Shown piece after piece: positions 1 to 9,351 of a DNA stretch of 64,000 bases; the stretch's first letter is position 1; the number at the start of each line of letters is the position of its first letter. Where the stretch lies: positions 346,138,846-346,202,845 of the forward strand of contig NC_066585.1 in assembly GCF_024323335.1 (NCBI RefSeq), read 5' to 3'. The notes under the pieces are model-generated. The model was not told the DNA's origin and made no database searches. It saw nothing but the letters and a program-made list of their open reading frames with translations. A program made the translations under genes and the position numbers. The stretch is from Lathyrus oleraceus (Eukaryota > Streptophyta > Magnoliopsida > Fabales > Fabaceae).

Positions 1-128
1 TGTGCTTCAATTAGGGTTTTCTTGGTTCTTCAAGGAGGTTGAGCATTATCTTGGTTGCAAGGATACATCATCATCCTCATGGTTGTGTCCTTATCAAAGG
101 TTTCAGAATTCAGGATCAGGGTCCTTGG

Positions 129-161
129 GATTAGGGTTTTGACCTCTGGTCAACCCTAATC
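129..161. promoter_or_regulatory. Palindromic double telobox in U3 (copy 1)
   Basis: GATTAGGGTT and AACCCTAATC face each other around TGACC-TCT-GGTCA, giving a nearly perfect 33-nt palindrome with a telobox-like AAACCCTA unit in each arm. The same structure occurs at 19438-19470, 29977-30009, 37446-37478 and 53369-53401. Further single telobox-like units lie near 10-22 and 251-264. Teloboxes are known plant cis elements; a role here is inference. Confidence 0.7.
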
Positions 162-1052
162 AGTGCCATTCTACCAGTCATGGTTTCTCAAGGAGATGGG
201 GTTTATTTCTTGGATGGAGATCATATGGTCATTATTTTGGGCTTATTAGAGCTAGGGTTTCATTTTGGAGCCAATTCCTCAAGTGGTTGAGGCTCAAGCT
301 GATCAGAGCACTTCTAAGTCATCTGTCAACCAAAAAGTCAACAGAAAGTCAACTGTGGGTTTTAAACTGGGAAATTGGTTTTCTTCATCCCATTCATGTT
401 CCAAAAATGTTTATTCATCATGTAAAATGCATGTCTTGAAGAATTTGAGGTCAGATCAAAAGTTTCCAAAGATGGAAAGTGATCTGTAATTGAAAGTTTC
501 CAAAAATGGAAAGTTTTTTGGACCAAACTCAACTTGATCTTACATCATCAAAGAAGCTCAAATGAAATTTTGTCCAATATGAAAGTTGAAGATCTTTCTC
601 TCCCATTTCCAAAAGGTCCAAGATCATGAGCATCTGATGAATGGTTGAGGAGATATGATCCAATCATTGCCAAGTGTGCTTGAAACTTCAAAAGGGCATA
701 ACTTTTGACTCATAAGTCCAAATTGAGTGCTCCTTTTTGCCAAATTCTTCTCATGACATGAACTTTCCAAATCATTCATCACATTACATGAAAATTCATC
801 ATATGATCATGTGCATATTCATGCCCATTTTGGAGGGAAAATGCTAAATTTAAAATTGGTGCATTTCATGAACTAATTTCCATTGCCATTGTGTGCATGA
901 GGTGCTTTTAAGTGAATTTGACCATGCATTTGGTACTGTTCACGTATGCATGCTCCATACACCTCCATTTTTCATTTTTTGGTCACACACCTTATTTTTG
1001 CTAATTACCATTAACCAAGCTTAATTAAGTGTTTCAGCATGATTAGGAGATG

Positions 1053-1060
1053 ATATAAAT
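1053..1060 (+). promoter_or_regulatory. TATA-like box of the Ogre LTR (copy 1)
   Basis: ATATAAAT lies about 1.25 kb into the complete LTR, just after a conserved GATTAG. Aligned TATA-like strings are found at the same place in the other LTRs (20362, 30898, minus 36541 and minus 52463), which supports a promoter and places transcription start shortly downstream. The start site itself was not seen. Confidence 0.5.
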
Positions 1061-3694
1061 ACATAATCCTAACAGAATTTGGGGGATAATCACCATTTCT
1101 AGATCTAAATCTTTCTTCCCTCCAAATTTCTCTCTCCATTGAAATTCAAATTTCTTCCACATAAGCCTTCAATTTTCTTCCATATTCTTGTTCTCTGGTG
1201 TTGATTTAGTATAGATCAAGCATTGGATCATCAAATTTGGACCAGAATCGTGTTGTGCAAGTTCAAGAACACAAACATGGAAGTTCAGATTTGAGCAAGA
1301 TCTAAGCCACTACAAGCTCCACTTCCTTGATAAAGCTTCATAACAGTGATAGAGGAGTGGATTTGAAGCTTGCCAAGCCTTGAAACTGTGAATTCCAGGA
1401 ACTGTTCTTCAAGAGGTTAGAATTTTGAACCTCTTAATTCTTCAAATCGTTGCCATGTTTAAGTAGATCGCGTCATGCTGAGCATTCCGGTGGTTGTAGA
1501 ACTGAAATTGGTCGTGTATTGCATGAGTTATGCTTGATTGAAGTTTTGAAACCAATAATGTTTTTGCTCGATTCTTTAAATTCATGGCTTGTTTTGATGA
1601 AATTTTGATTGATCTGTAACCTACGTTGGAGGAGCTTTCATTTGGTATAATTATTGGCAAATTCTGGAAAAAAAATTGTGTGAGGTTACTGTTCCTTCAC
1701 CGTCTTCACGAAGAAGACGGTTGTTTCCTCCATAGGCGTCGCCGTCTGGTTCTGGATAAGGTGGTTAGGGTTCTTGCCATGTGTGCATGCTTCGTGGCGA
1801 TTTGATTGGCCTAGTTTCTTTTGACTAGCGCCACATATGCTTGACTTGGTGACATGGAGGCCAGTAGGATTAATGAAACTCAGCGTTTCATTCCTTGCCT
1901 CACTTCGATTCCGCCTGGCCACATATTTTCAAATTAAATCCACATAAACTTTTCCCTCCAATTTCATATGCCTTGTTCATTTTTGTTTCAAATATTTTGC
2001 CAACTTTGAAAATTCATATCAATTTGAAAAATGATCCAATTAATTCCAGGTTTTTTGCTACATGATCCTTGAAATGTCTAGAATTTTATGGTTTTGATTT
2101 TATGATTTTACCATTTCTGGATTTTGAATTGTGGTTGATTATGTGAACATGTATGCCTTTGTGACATTGCCTCATTCTTTCTATCATAAAATGCTCATAC
2201 ATTATCCAAATGCCATGAAATTTTGCATGATGATTCTTAACATGATGATGGATTTGTGTGATTTTATTTGGCATTTTTTGCTATTGTAATTTCTGTTTTA
2301 GGCACATGCTAATATGGTGTGACAATGTGTGTCACACAATTGGATGTTCAACTTGTGCATTTTCATATCCATATCAAATGAGCTTCTCTGTTTATGATTT
2401 TTGGCATGATGACTTTAATGGACATGTTGTATGCTTATGAAAATTTCCAGAATTGTTTGACTCATTTCTGTTTTGATATAGAATTTTGATTCTTGAGGAT
2501 CAATTGTGTGTTTTGAATTTGCCTTTGAGTTCTCTTGCTTACTACATGACTTTGCATGATGATTTTGATTTGGTCCTTTTTAGGACATGTTCATGATTGA
2601 TTAAATGTGGTTCATGTTGAGTTTTAGCTTCTGTTTTGACTTTTTACTTCACCTTTGACCCTAGGCTTTGCCTTAGGGGTTTGGACTCACATTTTGAGCT
2701 GTACATTTCAGGTTCATGCAATAAGTCCTAATGGATGATGTGATCCTCTTGCTTGAGACACAATTTGCTTTGTTTAACTAATGTTGATTGTGTTGTAGGT
2801 CCTTGGGTGGCTAACTCATTTGAGTTCTATGGCTTACTCATTGTGTATATTGGTTGTCTGACTGTTGTTGATTGGTTGTTTTGTCTGAACATAGTACTGA
2901 TTGTTTAGCTTTTCTCACAGGTACTTTAGCCGCTTTAACTCATTATTTGAGTTGCTTTGCTTTGCTTGTGGTTGGCATACCACTTAGGTAACTTCCTTAA
3001 CTCCATGTAGTCTGGAAGACCTGTCATGTTATCTTGGCAGGCACCTGTCTGAAGCCCTCCTTAAGAGGCAATGCTTGTGCTTGTTTATCTTTGTGCCTTG
3101 TACATGTAAAGACCTCCTAAGTGAAGGGGAATTGGCAGATAGAAAGGATGTGCAATCCATCCCCTGCTATTCAGTTGAGTCTTTCATCTTGCTCGCACTA
3201 CGTGCTGATGCATTTTGAATAAACACCCAAAATCTTGTATATAGAGTCAGTCATTGTGGAGTAGAGTCCCCCATTCTGGACTCCCAGACTTTCATTGATT
3301 CAAGCTCACCCAGGCCAGGGTTAAGAGCTATGAGGCATAACCCTCATCTCCATTTCATCTGCTCACCCTAACTCTCCATGTTTGAGGTTAAGAGCCTGAC
3401 CACCCATTCCAGTATTTGGCTTGTTTGTCGAGGTTGATTTGACCCCTTGACTAAAGCCCATCCTTGTATGAGCCACTTGTTTGCATATAGTGTGTATGCT
3501 TGCTCTCCTGTGCTTGTGTTTGCTTACTTGATGTTTGAATTGACTTGCTGCCTGTGCGAGTTAGATTTTGATTCAGATACCTCAACCTAGGACTATTGTG
3601 GATTGCATGACAACTTTTAGGCTCGAGTCAGTCTCCCTATTAGTTTGTTTTTTCCCGGTCTCTGGTTAGGAGAAAGTTTCTCCCCTGTTAAGGG

Positions 3695-3769
3695 GAACTA
3701 CGTCGCCCTGATCCTCATAACAGATGAGGTACGTAGGCAGGAGATCGTGCGAGATCTCTCCGGGCAACC
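3695..3769 (+). other. LTR structured module 1 (copy 1)
   Basis: The module begins GAACTACG. CTACG and CGTAG can form an outer stem around an inner hairpin CCTCAT-aacag-ATGAGG. A second hairpin follows, GAGATC-gtgcga-GATCTC. Modules 2 and 3 downstream have the same order with different stem bases. See the finding on covariation. Confidence 0.7.
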
Positions 3770-3867
3770 TTTTTTTTCTTTTGTGTGTGTTTTGCTTGAC
3801 AGCTACTAGGCTCGAGTTCCAGACTCCCTGTTAGCTTGTCAATTTGATAACCTTTTGGTATGTGTTT

Positions 3868-4025
3868 GTGGAGTCTGATGTAAGTCCAGCGATTGGCATT
3901 CGGTTTCCCGGTGTTGTGTGTGTGTTTGGAGTCTGATGTAAGCCCAACGATTGGCATTTGGTTTCCTGTTTGTGTTTGATGTTTGGAGTCGGACATAAGA
4001 CCAGCCATTGGCAGTCCATTTCCTG
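3868..4025 (+). repeat. LTR minisatellite, three ~57-58-bp units
   Basis: GAGTC starts at 3871, 3929 and 3986, each followed by a spacer and a GATTGGCATT-like core. It separates structured modules 1 and 2. The same array is at ~23176-23333; the solo LTR has four 51-bp units at 54543-54746, and Ogre-2 LTRs have about two. Confidence 0.8.
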
Positions 4026-4087
4026 TTATGTGTTTCTTTTGACGTCTCAGCGTCTTTGTGTTGTGTTTTGTTTCGGCGTGCGTTAGC

Positions 4088-4157
4088 CGAACTACGGTAG
4101 CTCTGATTCTCATTCCAGATGAGATACGTAGGCATAGGATGCGATATCCTAGCGAGC
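4088..4157 (+). other. LTR structured module 2 (copy 1)
   Basis: GAACTACG, then CTCTGAT, inner hairpin CTCAT-tccag-ATGAG, outer partner CGTAG, then hairpin TAGGAT-gcgat-ATCCTA. It has the same architecture as modules 1 and 3. Confidence 0.7.
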
Positions 4158-4173
4158 CCGTTCCCATTTCCCC

Positions 4174-4241
4174 GAACTACGTCGACTCTGATGTTTGTGT
4201 CTGACAAACTACGTAGGACCAAGATGCGACATCCTGCCGAG
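4174..4241 (+). other. LTR structured module 3 (copy 1)
   Basis: GAACTACG, then CTCTGAT, inner hairpin TTTGT-gtctg-ACAAA, outer partner CGTAG, then hairpin (C)AAGAT-gcgac-ATCCTG. The duplicate at ~23482-23549 has CAGGAT, which makes this last stem perfect. Confidence 0.7.
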
Positions 4242-4538
4242 TTACCGTCTTCCTCCATCTATGTTTTATTCCAGTGTGTGTGCATTCTTTTGAGCAGTTA
4301 TTTAGCAACCTTATTCTATTCTTTTGAGCGTGGATCCCGTCGAGTACGACGGACGTGAGGGGTGCTAATACCTTCCCCTTGCGTAACCGACTCCCGATCC
4401 TTGCAATCTTCGGTCGTAAGACCATTCCCTTTCCAGGTTTACTTCGAGCGTTTCCTTTCCCTCCTTTGAGATAAATAACGCACGGTGGCGGCTCTGTTTG
4501 TTTGTTTTTCCCGCCGGTTGTTTTTCGCGGATGCGACA

Positions 4539-5985
4539 CATGGCCATGTGATAGGACTATCAAATAATGCTATCAGATCCAAAATCACTCATGTGCAATG
4601 CTGAAATCATGTCAGGTGGTCATGCAACAGAGATTGAAATGTGAATGTGAAATTCATCCAAATGGACCTTTGAAAAGAACCAATACACAAGTCCCTCAAT
4701 TTTAATCCAAATGAGATGATATTGGACTTTTCTTAAAGGTGAGATCAAGGGGAACAACTTTCATGTTTAACAATTTTCCATTTGAAGCTTGGATCGTGAT
4801 GAATTTTGAGGTGGAAGTTTGGAAAATCAAACATATTTCAAAATTTTCTAAGTACCAAGTCAAATGTTCACTTTTTCCACCTTGAATAACTTTTTCTATG
4901 GACTTCAAATGGAATACGTTCCTTCATCAAAGTTGTATCTATTTAAAACCTCTTCAATTTGGTAACAAATTTGACCTCATCTGGATTTGGCATGAAGGAG
5001 TTATACATTTTAGAAGTTGAGGAAAATCACTTGTTCAATGGTATTGGCCCAAAATGGCCTATAATCTTTCTTCTTGGAACATGCCTTTGCAAGTTGAATT
5101 TCAACTTCTTCCAAGAATAAATGTTGGAGATGACATCTTTAATTTGGTCATGAAACCTGAATGGATTTTATATCATAAAAAATGAGCAAGTTATGGTCCT
5201 TGGAAGTTGACCTCCTAACTAGGGTTCAGACAAAATGACCTATAATATTTCATCATATAAAATTACTTTCCAAGCAAAACTAGATCTTGACCTCAACATG
5301 AAAGTTGTTTGGAATGTCATAAGAAGTCACTTTTATCTTGGAATCACTTTCATATGACAAAGTTTGTAGGAGATAGGGTCTAGGGAACCCTAGTTTCGAC
5401 CAGTTGACTTTCTCTGGTCAACCACCATGAACCATCTTGCAAACTTGAAGTTCTCTTGATCTCTTTAACTTATGGAGGATCATATATGCATAAGATGATA
5501 TAATATTAAGTATCCCTTGAAATATTTGATCAAAATTTGAAGAAACTTGCTGAAGAAGTCACACAAGATACCCAGATAAATTAGGGCTTCCAAGGCAAAC
5601 AGGCTTCAAACTCTTGATGATTTCTTGATCAAAATGATAAATTAAGATCATGGGGACCCATTTATGATGTCTATAGTCATTTTGAACCATATATTGATTA
5701 GTCTCCTAGCATTGAGGGTCTCAAACCCTATATATGAGCTTGATGGAGTATGGGTGAACATACACACTACCTACAAAAGCAACAAACTATATATTGACAT
5801 ATTTTTTGCATTTGGGTTAGTAAATAATGAAAAAGAAAGTATGATACAATCAAATGTGCTTGGTTATCTCTCCCAATGAAAACCCAATGAATGAGGGGTA
5901 AGGAGGATGTCAAGGTGTGATCCCAAAGCTAATGCATATGATGAGATAGCATGAGGGATCTTAGGGTCAAAATTGGGGTCTTACA
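4539..5985 (-). mobile_element. Partial Ogre-type LTR 'X' (minus strand), copy 1
   Basis: Read on the minus strand it starts at 5985 with TGTAAGACCCC, an Ogre/Tat-style LTR start, and runs ~1447 bp before being cut by the Ogre LTR ending at 4538. It contains a diverged version of the U3 palindrome (5396-5425). A second copy at 23847-25292 differs at about 16 positions by eye. It was the insertion target of Ogre-1; its remaining part must lie upstream of the window. No coding capacity is visible. Confidence 0.8.
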
Positions 5986-6159
5986 ATTAGTTGCAACTGC
6001 AGTGGCATTGACTAACTCATTATTAATCATGGCATACAGGAAAAATAATTCTCTTTGAGAGGCCACACCGGTACTATCGCCCCATCCAAATAAAGTGTAA
6101 GCAAGGCCTTTTGGGGCGTATCGAAAACAAGGATTCTGAATACCTAAGGTTTTAGCGTT
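5986..6159 (-). pseudogene. 174-bp Athila env-like ORF fragment at duplication junction
   Basis: Colinear with 25293-25466, with four differences. In the right-hand copy this DNA continues into the env-like ORF of the host Athila element; here it stops at 6159 and the Ogre internal leader begins. It is flanking DNA carried along by a duplication rather than part of the Ogre element. The two sources share about 3 bp (GTT) at the junction. Confidence 0.85.
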
Positions 6160-7120
6160 GCTTTTATTGCTTTATTTATTGCATTTATGATTATTATGTT
6201 GTGTATATATTTGCATTAATGTTTGCATGCATCATATTATCATTATGTTGGATTCTGTACAGGTTGGTTCCTCTGATTTGGGGTGGGTGTTCTGAGTGGG
6301 GCTAAAACCCAGGCCCGAGTATACACCTAGGATTAGTGTGGTCTCACGTTTCCTCACATGTTAGATCAACATGTTGTTGCGACGTGACATACCACAAGCC
6401 GGACGAGGTTCTTCTGAGTGAGCTCTTCCGGGTGGAGTATTCCACTTTGGTTGGGTTATCTCTTTAGGGTTGTTGACTTCGGTGACCGTTCTTTCCCGGA
6501 TCTTTGGTTTAGACGGTCTTATGAGAGCTACAGCGGCACACCCGAAAGGGCAAACCCGTTGAGTATCTTGTTCGATTGTCGAGACCATTATCCGCCTTAG
6601 GATGACCTGATTAGAATTCACTTGTGAGGGGAGGGTTGATTCTTACAGATGCATGTTCTGATGGTGACTTTGATGGCGACTAATGGTTCAGCTATTGATC
6701 AGAGTCCTATTTATAAGTCGGATTTATGGATATTTATTGCTGAGACGCCGGAGTTCTGTCCGTGATATTTATCAGTGGGGATCTGTTTATTTCAGGATTC
6801 CTTGGGTTGGTACAGATGATTGTGTTGCTATCAGACCAATGGTTCTCTAGTGATGATGGTGGTATATCTTTCGGTTCCGTTTATTTTGGAACCCTGAGTT
6901 GGATTTGTGGTTACATATTCCCTCAGATGGTTGTGGTCAGTTCAGAGACCGTAGCTCAGTGCAGTGGATGTTCAGATGACTTGGAGGATGGCACAGTGCA
7001 TTGCATTCATACATCAGCATCATTCACATTTTGCATTTATCTACATCTAACTCATGTTTATCCATATGCAGGGGACATTCTTGATCGAGATCCTGGTTGA
7101 GAGACTTCTTTGTCTCAGAT
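6160..7120 (+). other. Ogre-1 leader (untranslated), first ~100 bp and PBS missing
   Basis: Aligns with the leader of Ogre-2 (minus strand, from about 48785 downward) but lacks the segment next to the LTR that carries the primer-binding site at 48865-48882. It has T-rich/GCATTT repeats early on, then sequence matching the stretch just before Ogre-2 gag. A ~100-codon frame (about 6762-7100) resembles one in Ogre-2 but has no convincing start codon. Confidence 0.7.
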
Positions 7121-8821
7121 ATGAGGCCCGGCTTGAAAGATGACGTCGTCTATAGTTTCTTCAATCCAGAGATTGATGTGTTGAAGGATATGATAGCATT
7201 GATTACACCTGACCATGTGGGGATGTTCTGTGAGACTCATGGTGGTATTCTGAAGGTGGTTTTCAGGCTTACAGATACAGATAGGAGTGTCATCCATACT
7301 CTTCTCCAGTTCTATGACCCGGGCTTGAGATGCTTCGTTTTCCCGGATTACCTGTTAGGGCCTTTGATGGAAGATTATGCCAGTATCCTGGGTATTCCGA
7401 TCAGAGACCGGATTCCGTTCTACGTCACTAAGGATGAACCTGATGTTGCTGAGATTTCTCGTGCTCTTTATTTGAGCCCCGGAGTGACTAAAGGAGGTTT
7501 GAAGGAGAAGGGAAAGTTGCCCGGTTTCCATCTGAGTTTCTTGGAGGCTAAAGCCAAGGAGCATGTTGTTGTGGGTAATTGGAGGGCTGTTTGTGCTTTG
7601 ATTGTTGTGAGCATTTATGGGACCATCCTGTTTCCTAATCAGAAGAACTTTGTAGATATCAATGCCATCCGGTTGTTTATCCAGAGGAATCCTATACCTA
7701 CCTTGGTTGGGGATGTGTATTACTCGGTCCATAATCGAAACGAGAAGCGGCGTGGGGGATTGATTAGGTGTTGTGCTCAGCTGTTGCACAAGTGGTTCAT
7801 GAGATATCTGCCTTCCAGAGGTGCTTTTGTTTCTATTGATCCTACGGTTAATTGGGCGACCAAGTTGATGGGTTTGCGAGCCAAGGACATAGCTTGGACT
7901 CACAATGGTGTGGCTGGACGAAACTTCATTTATAGTTGTGGGAGCTTTCCCAATGTGCCTCTTATAGGAGTTCAAGGTTACATTAATTACAACCTGACGC
8001 TTCTTAGGAGACAAATGGGGTTTGCTATGGAGGTTCCTCCTCTCGAGTGTGAGATTCAGGAGTCTTTCTACTTCCCAGCTGAGGGTAATCTGTCAAAGTT
8101 GAGGCAAGTGTCCGGGGCATGGCGTAACATTCAGAGGAAGGGCAAAGTTCCTTTTGGTAAGGTTAATAGCAGGTCTTTTCCTCCATTTGATGATTGGCTT
8201 AGGAAGAGGATTGAGCTCACACTTTTACCATTTCCTGGAGGTGATCCTTGGTGTTCTTTGATTGAGGGGCCATGTTCTTCTGTCAGCATGGAAGAGTTCC
8301 TAGAGGTGAAGAAAGCCAGAGATCAGCTGCAAGCAGAGAAGACTGAATTGGAGATGAGTGTTGCTAGGATTCAGATGGCTAATCAGGAAATCAAAGGGAG
8401 AATAGAAGATCAGGATAAGAGACATGCCATGGAGGTGAAACGCTTTGAGATAGACACCGCTTATTATCGGAAGGTCAGCCGAGCGTTGGAGTCGTCTACA
8501 AAGGAGCATGACATTACCAAGGAGAAGTTTGCTAGAGCTTTGAGGGATATTGAAGATGAGAAGAGGAGACAGGTCCTTGTGAAGAATCAGAGAGATGCCC
8601 GAGCCAAAGTCCTTGCCACAGAATGGGAAGCTGAGAAAGCGAAGATTATTGCTGAGAGAGATCACTATCTTGCTGAGAGGGATCATTACTTCAGACAGAT
8701 GAAGATTCACCAGAAGGAGATAGGAAGATTGCAGCAGGAGAACACTGAGCTCAGGTTCGCCGTGAAGTTTACCAGGATGGTTGATGATGTAGGGCCTTCT
8801 GTGGGACCTTCGTCAGATTAG
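7121..8821 (+). CDS. Ogre ORF1 protein (upstream of gag)
   Basis: Uninterrupted frame of about 566 aa from the ATG at 7121 (the open frame extends upstream to 7097 without an ATG). Ogre elements are known for an extra ORF between the 5' LTR and gag; its function is not established. The N-terminal ~330 residues form a globular, tryptophan- and proline-containing region that I associate, from memory, with plant retrotransposon/plant-mobile-domain-type proteins (tentative). About residues 395-555 are rich in E, K, R and Q in heptad-like order, consistent with a long coiled coil. This is the only Ogre gene here without a stop or frameshift. Ogre-2 has lost it by deletion. It lies ~530 bp before gag, so translation of gag would need a separate mechanism or transcript. 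Confidence 0.8.
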   Translation: MRPGLKDDVVYSFFNPEIDVLKDMIALITPDHVGMFCETHGGILKVVFRLTDTDRSVIHTLLQFYDPGLRCFVFPDYLLGPLMEDYASILGIPIRDRIPFYVTKDEPDVAEISRALYLSPGVTKGGLKEKGKLPGFHLSFLEAKAKEHVVVGNWRAVCALIVVSIYGTILFPNQKNFVDINAIRLFIQRNPIPTLVGDVYYSVHNRNEKRRGGLIRCCAQLLHKWFMRYLPSRGAFVSIDPTVNWATKLMGLRAKDIAWTHNGVAGRNFIYSCGSFPNVPLIGVQGYINYNLTLLRRQMGFAMEVPPLECEIQESFYFPAEGNLSKLRQVSGAWRNIQRKGKVPFGKVNSRSFPPFDDWLRKRIELTLLPFPGGDPWCSLIEGPCSSVSMEEFLEVKKARDQLQAEKTELEMSVARIQMANQEIKGRIEDQDKRHAMEVKRFEIDTAYYRKVSRALESSTKEHDITKEKFARALRDIEDEKRRQVLVKNQRDARAKVLATEWEAEKAKIIAERDHYLAERDHYFRQMKIHQKEIGRLQQENTELRFAVKFTRMVDDVGPSVGPSSD

Positions 8822-9351
8822 ACCTTTCTTATTTGTGTTGGATTACCGTCAGGCATGTTGACGGAATTCACTTGCTTGTATTTTCTTTCTGATTCTGGAG
8901 AATTGTAATTTGATTTGTATCAGACTTGATGTATGACCTTTTGCACTTGCAGTGCACTTTTGATATACAGTGGTTGTTTTCATTCGTTCATTGATCTTCA
9001 AGCTTTATTTGCTTTCATGTGCACATTCACGTCACCCACACATGGTTGGGTGGTATCTTTGCTAAATCATATATTTCTGCTCTGTATGGCAAAATCAGAT
9101 GATTGATATCAGAATATTGCTGCCGGATTATTATCTATCTCGATGAAACCAGGATCGAAAGACAGAGTGTTCCTCATATGGATAGACATTGCATTCATGC
9201 ATGAATCATAATAACTTGTCTTCTATTTTGCAGGTGTCAGTTTCTAACGTGCTTGATTGTTTCAGGAATCATTGCTCGCGCACGTAGAATCATTCCCTTG
9301 CACGTAGCGCGTCCACACAGATATCCTACCAGACGCAACACATCCAGGCTG
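8822..9351 (+). other. ORF1-gag spacer of Ogre-1
   Basis: About 530 bp of non-coding sequence. Its last ~250 bp align with the sequence before Ogre-2 gag, while its first part is missing there. A pyrimidine-rich stretch ending TTTTGCAG (9226-9233) and another ending GTTTCAG just before GAATCATTGC could serve as splice acceptors, but this is not shown. Confidence 0.55.

Larger units (their letters stand above)
1..4538 (+). mobile_element. Ogre-type Ty3/gypsy LTR, first duplicate copy (5' end outside window)
   Basis: This stretch matches 19310-23846 almost base for base, so it is the same LTR lacking its first ~201 bp. It ends in ...GATGCGACA at 4538, the terminus shared by every Ogre LTR here. 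U3 holds the double telobox palindrome (129-161), a TATA-like box lies near 1053, and the last 900 bp hold three structured modules and a minisatellite. It is not followed by a primer-binding site but by foreign DNA (4539-6159) that also follows the 3' LTR at 23847-25466. It is therefore best read as the 3' LTR of an upstream duplicate rather than the 5' LTR of the coding region to its right. No host gene is visible in it; short ORFs are incidental. Confidence 0.9.

Noticed and set aside
265..489. 74-aa frame repeated at 19574-19798
   Set aside because: Lies in U3 upstream of the TATA-like box; similarity simply reflects the two LTR copies, with no counterpart in the other LTRs.
3715..4258. 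Minus-strand frames of ~140-150 aa in the LTR end, with relatives in every Ogre LTR
   Set aside because: They run across the minisatellite and structured modules, whose repeat steps keep frames open; no recognised domain.
7355..8014. 219-aa minus-strand frame opposite ORF1
   Set aside because: Shadow of a real gene; no domain and no counterpart.
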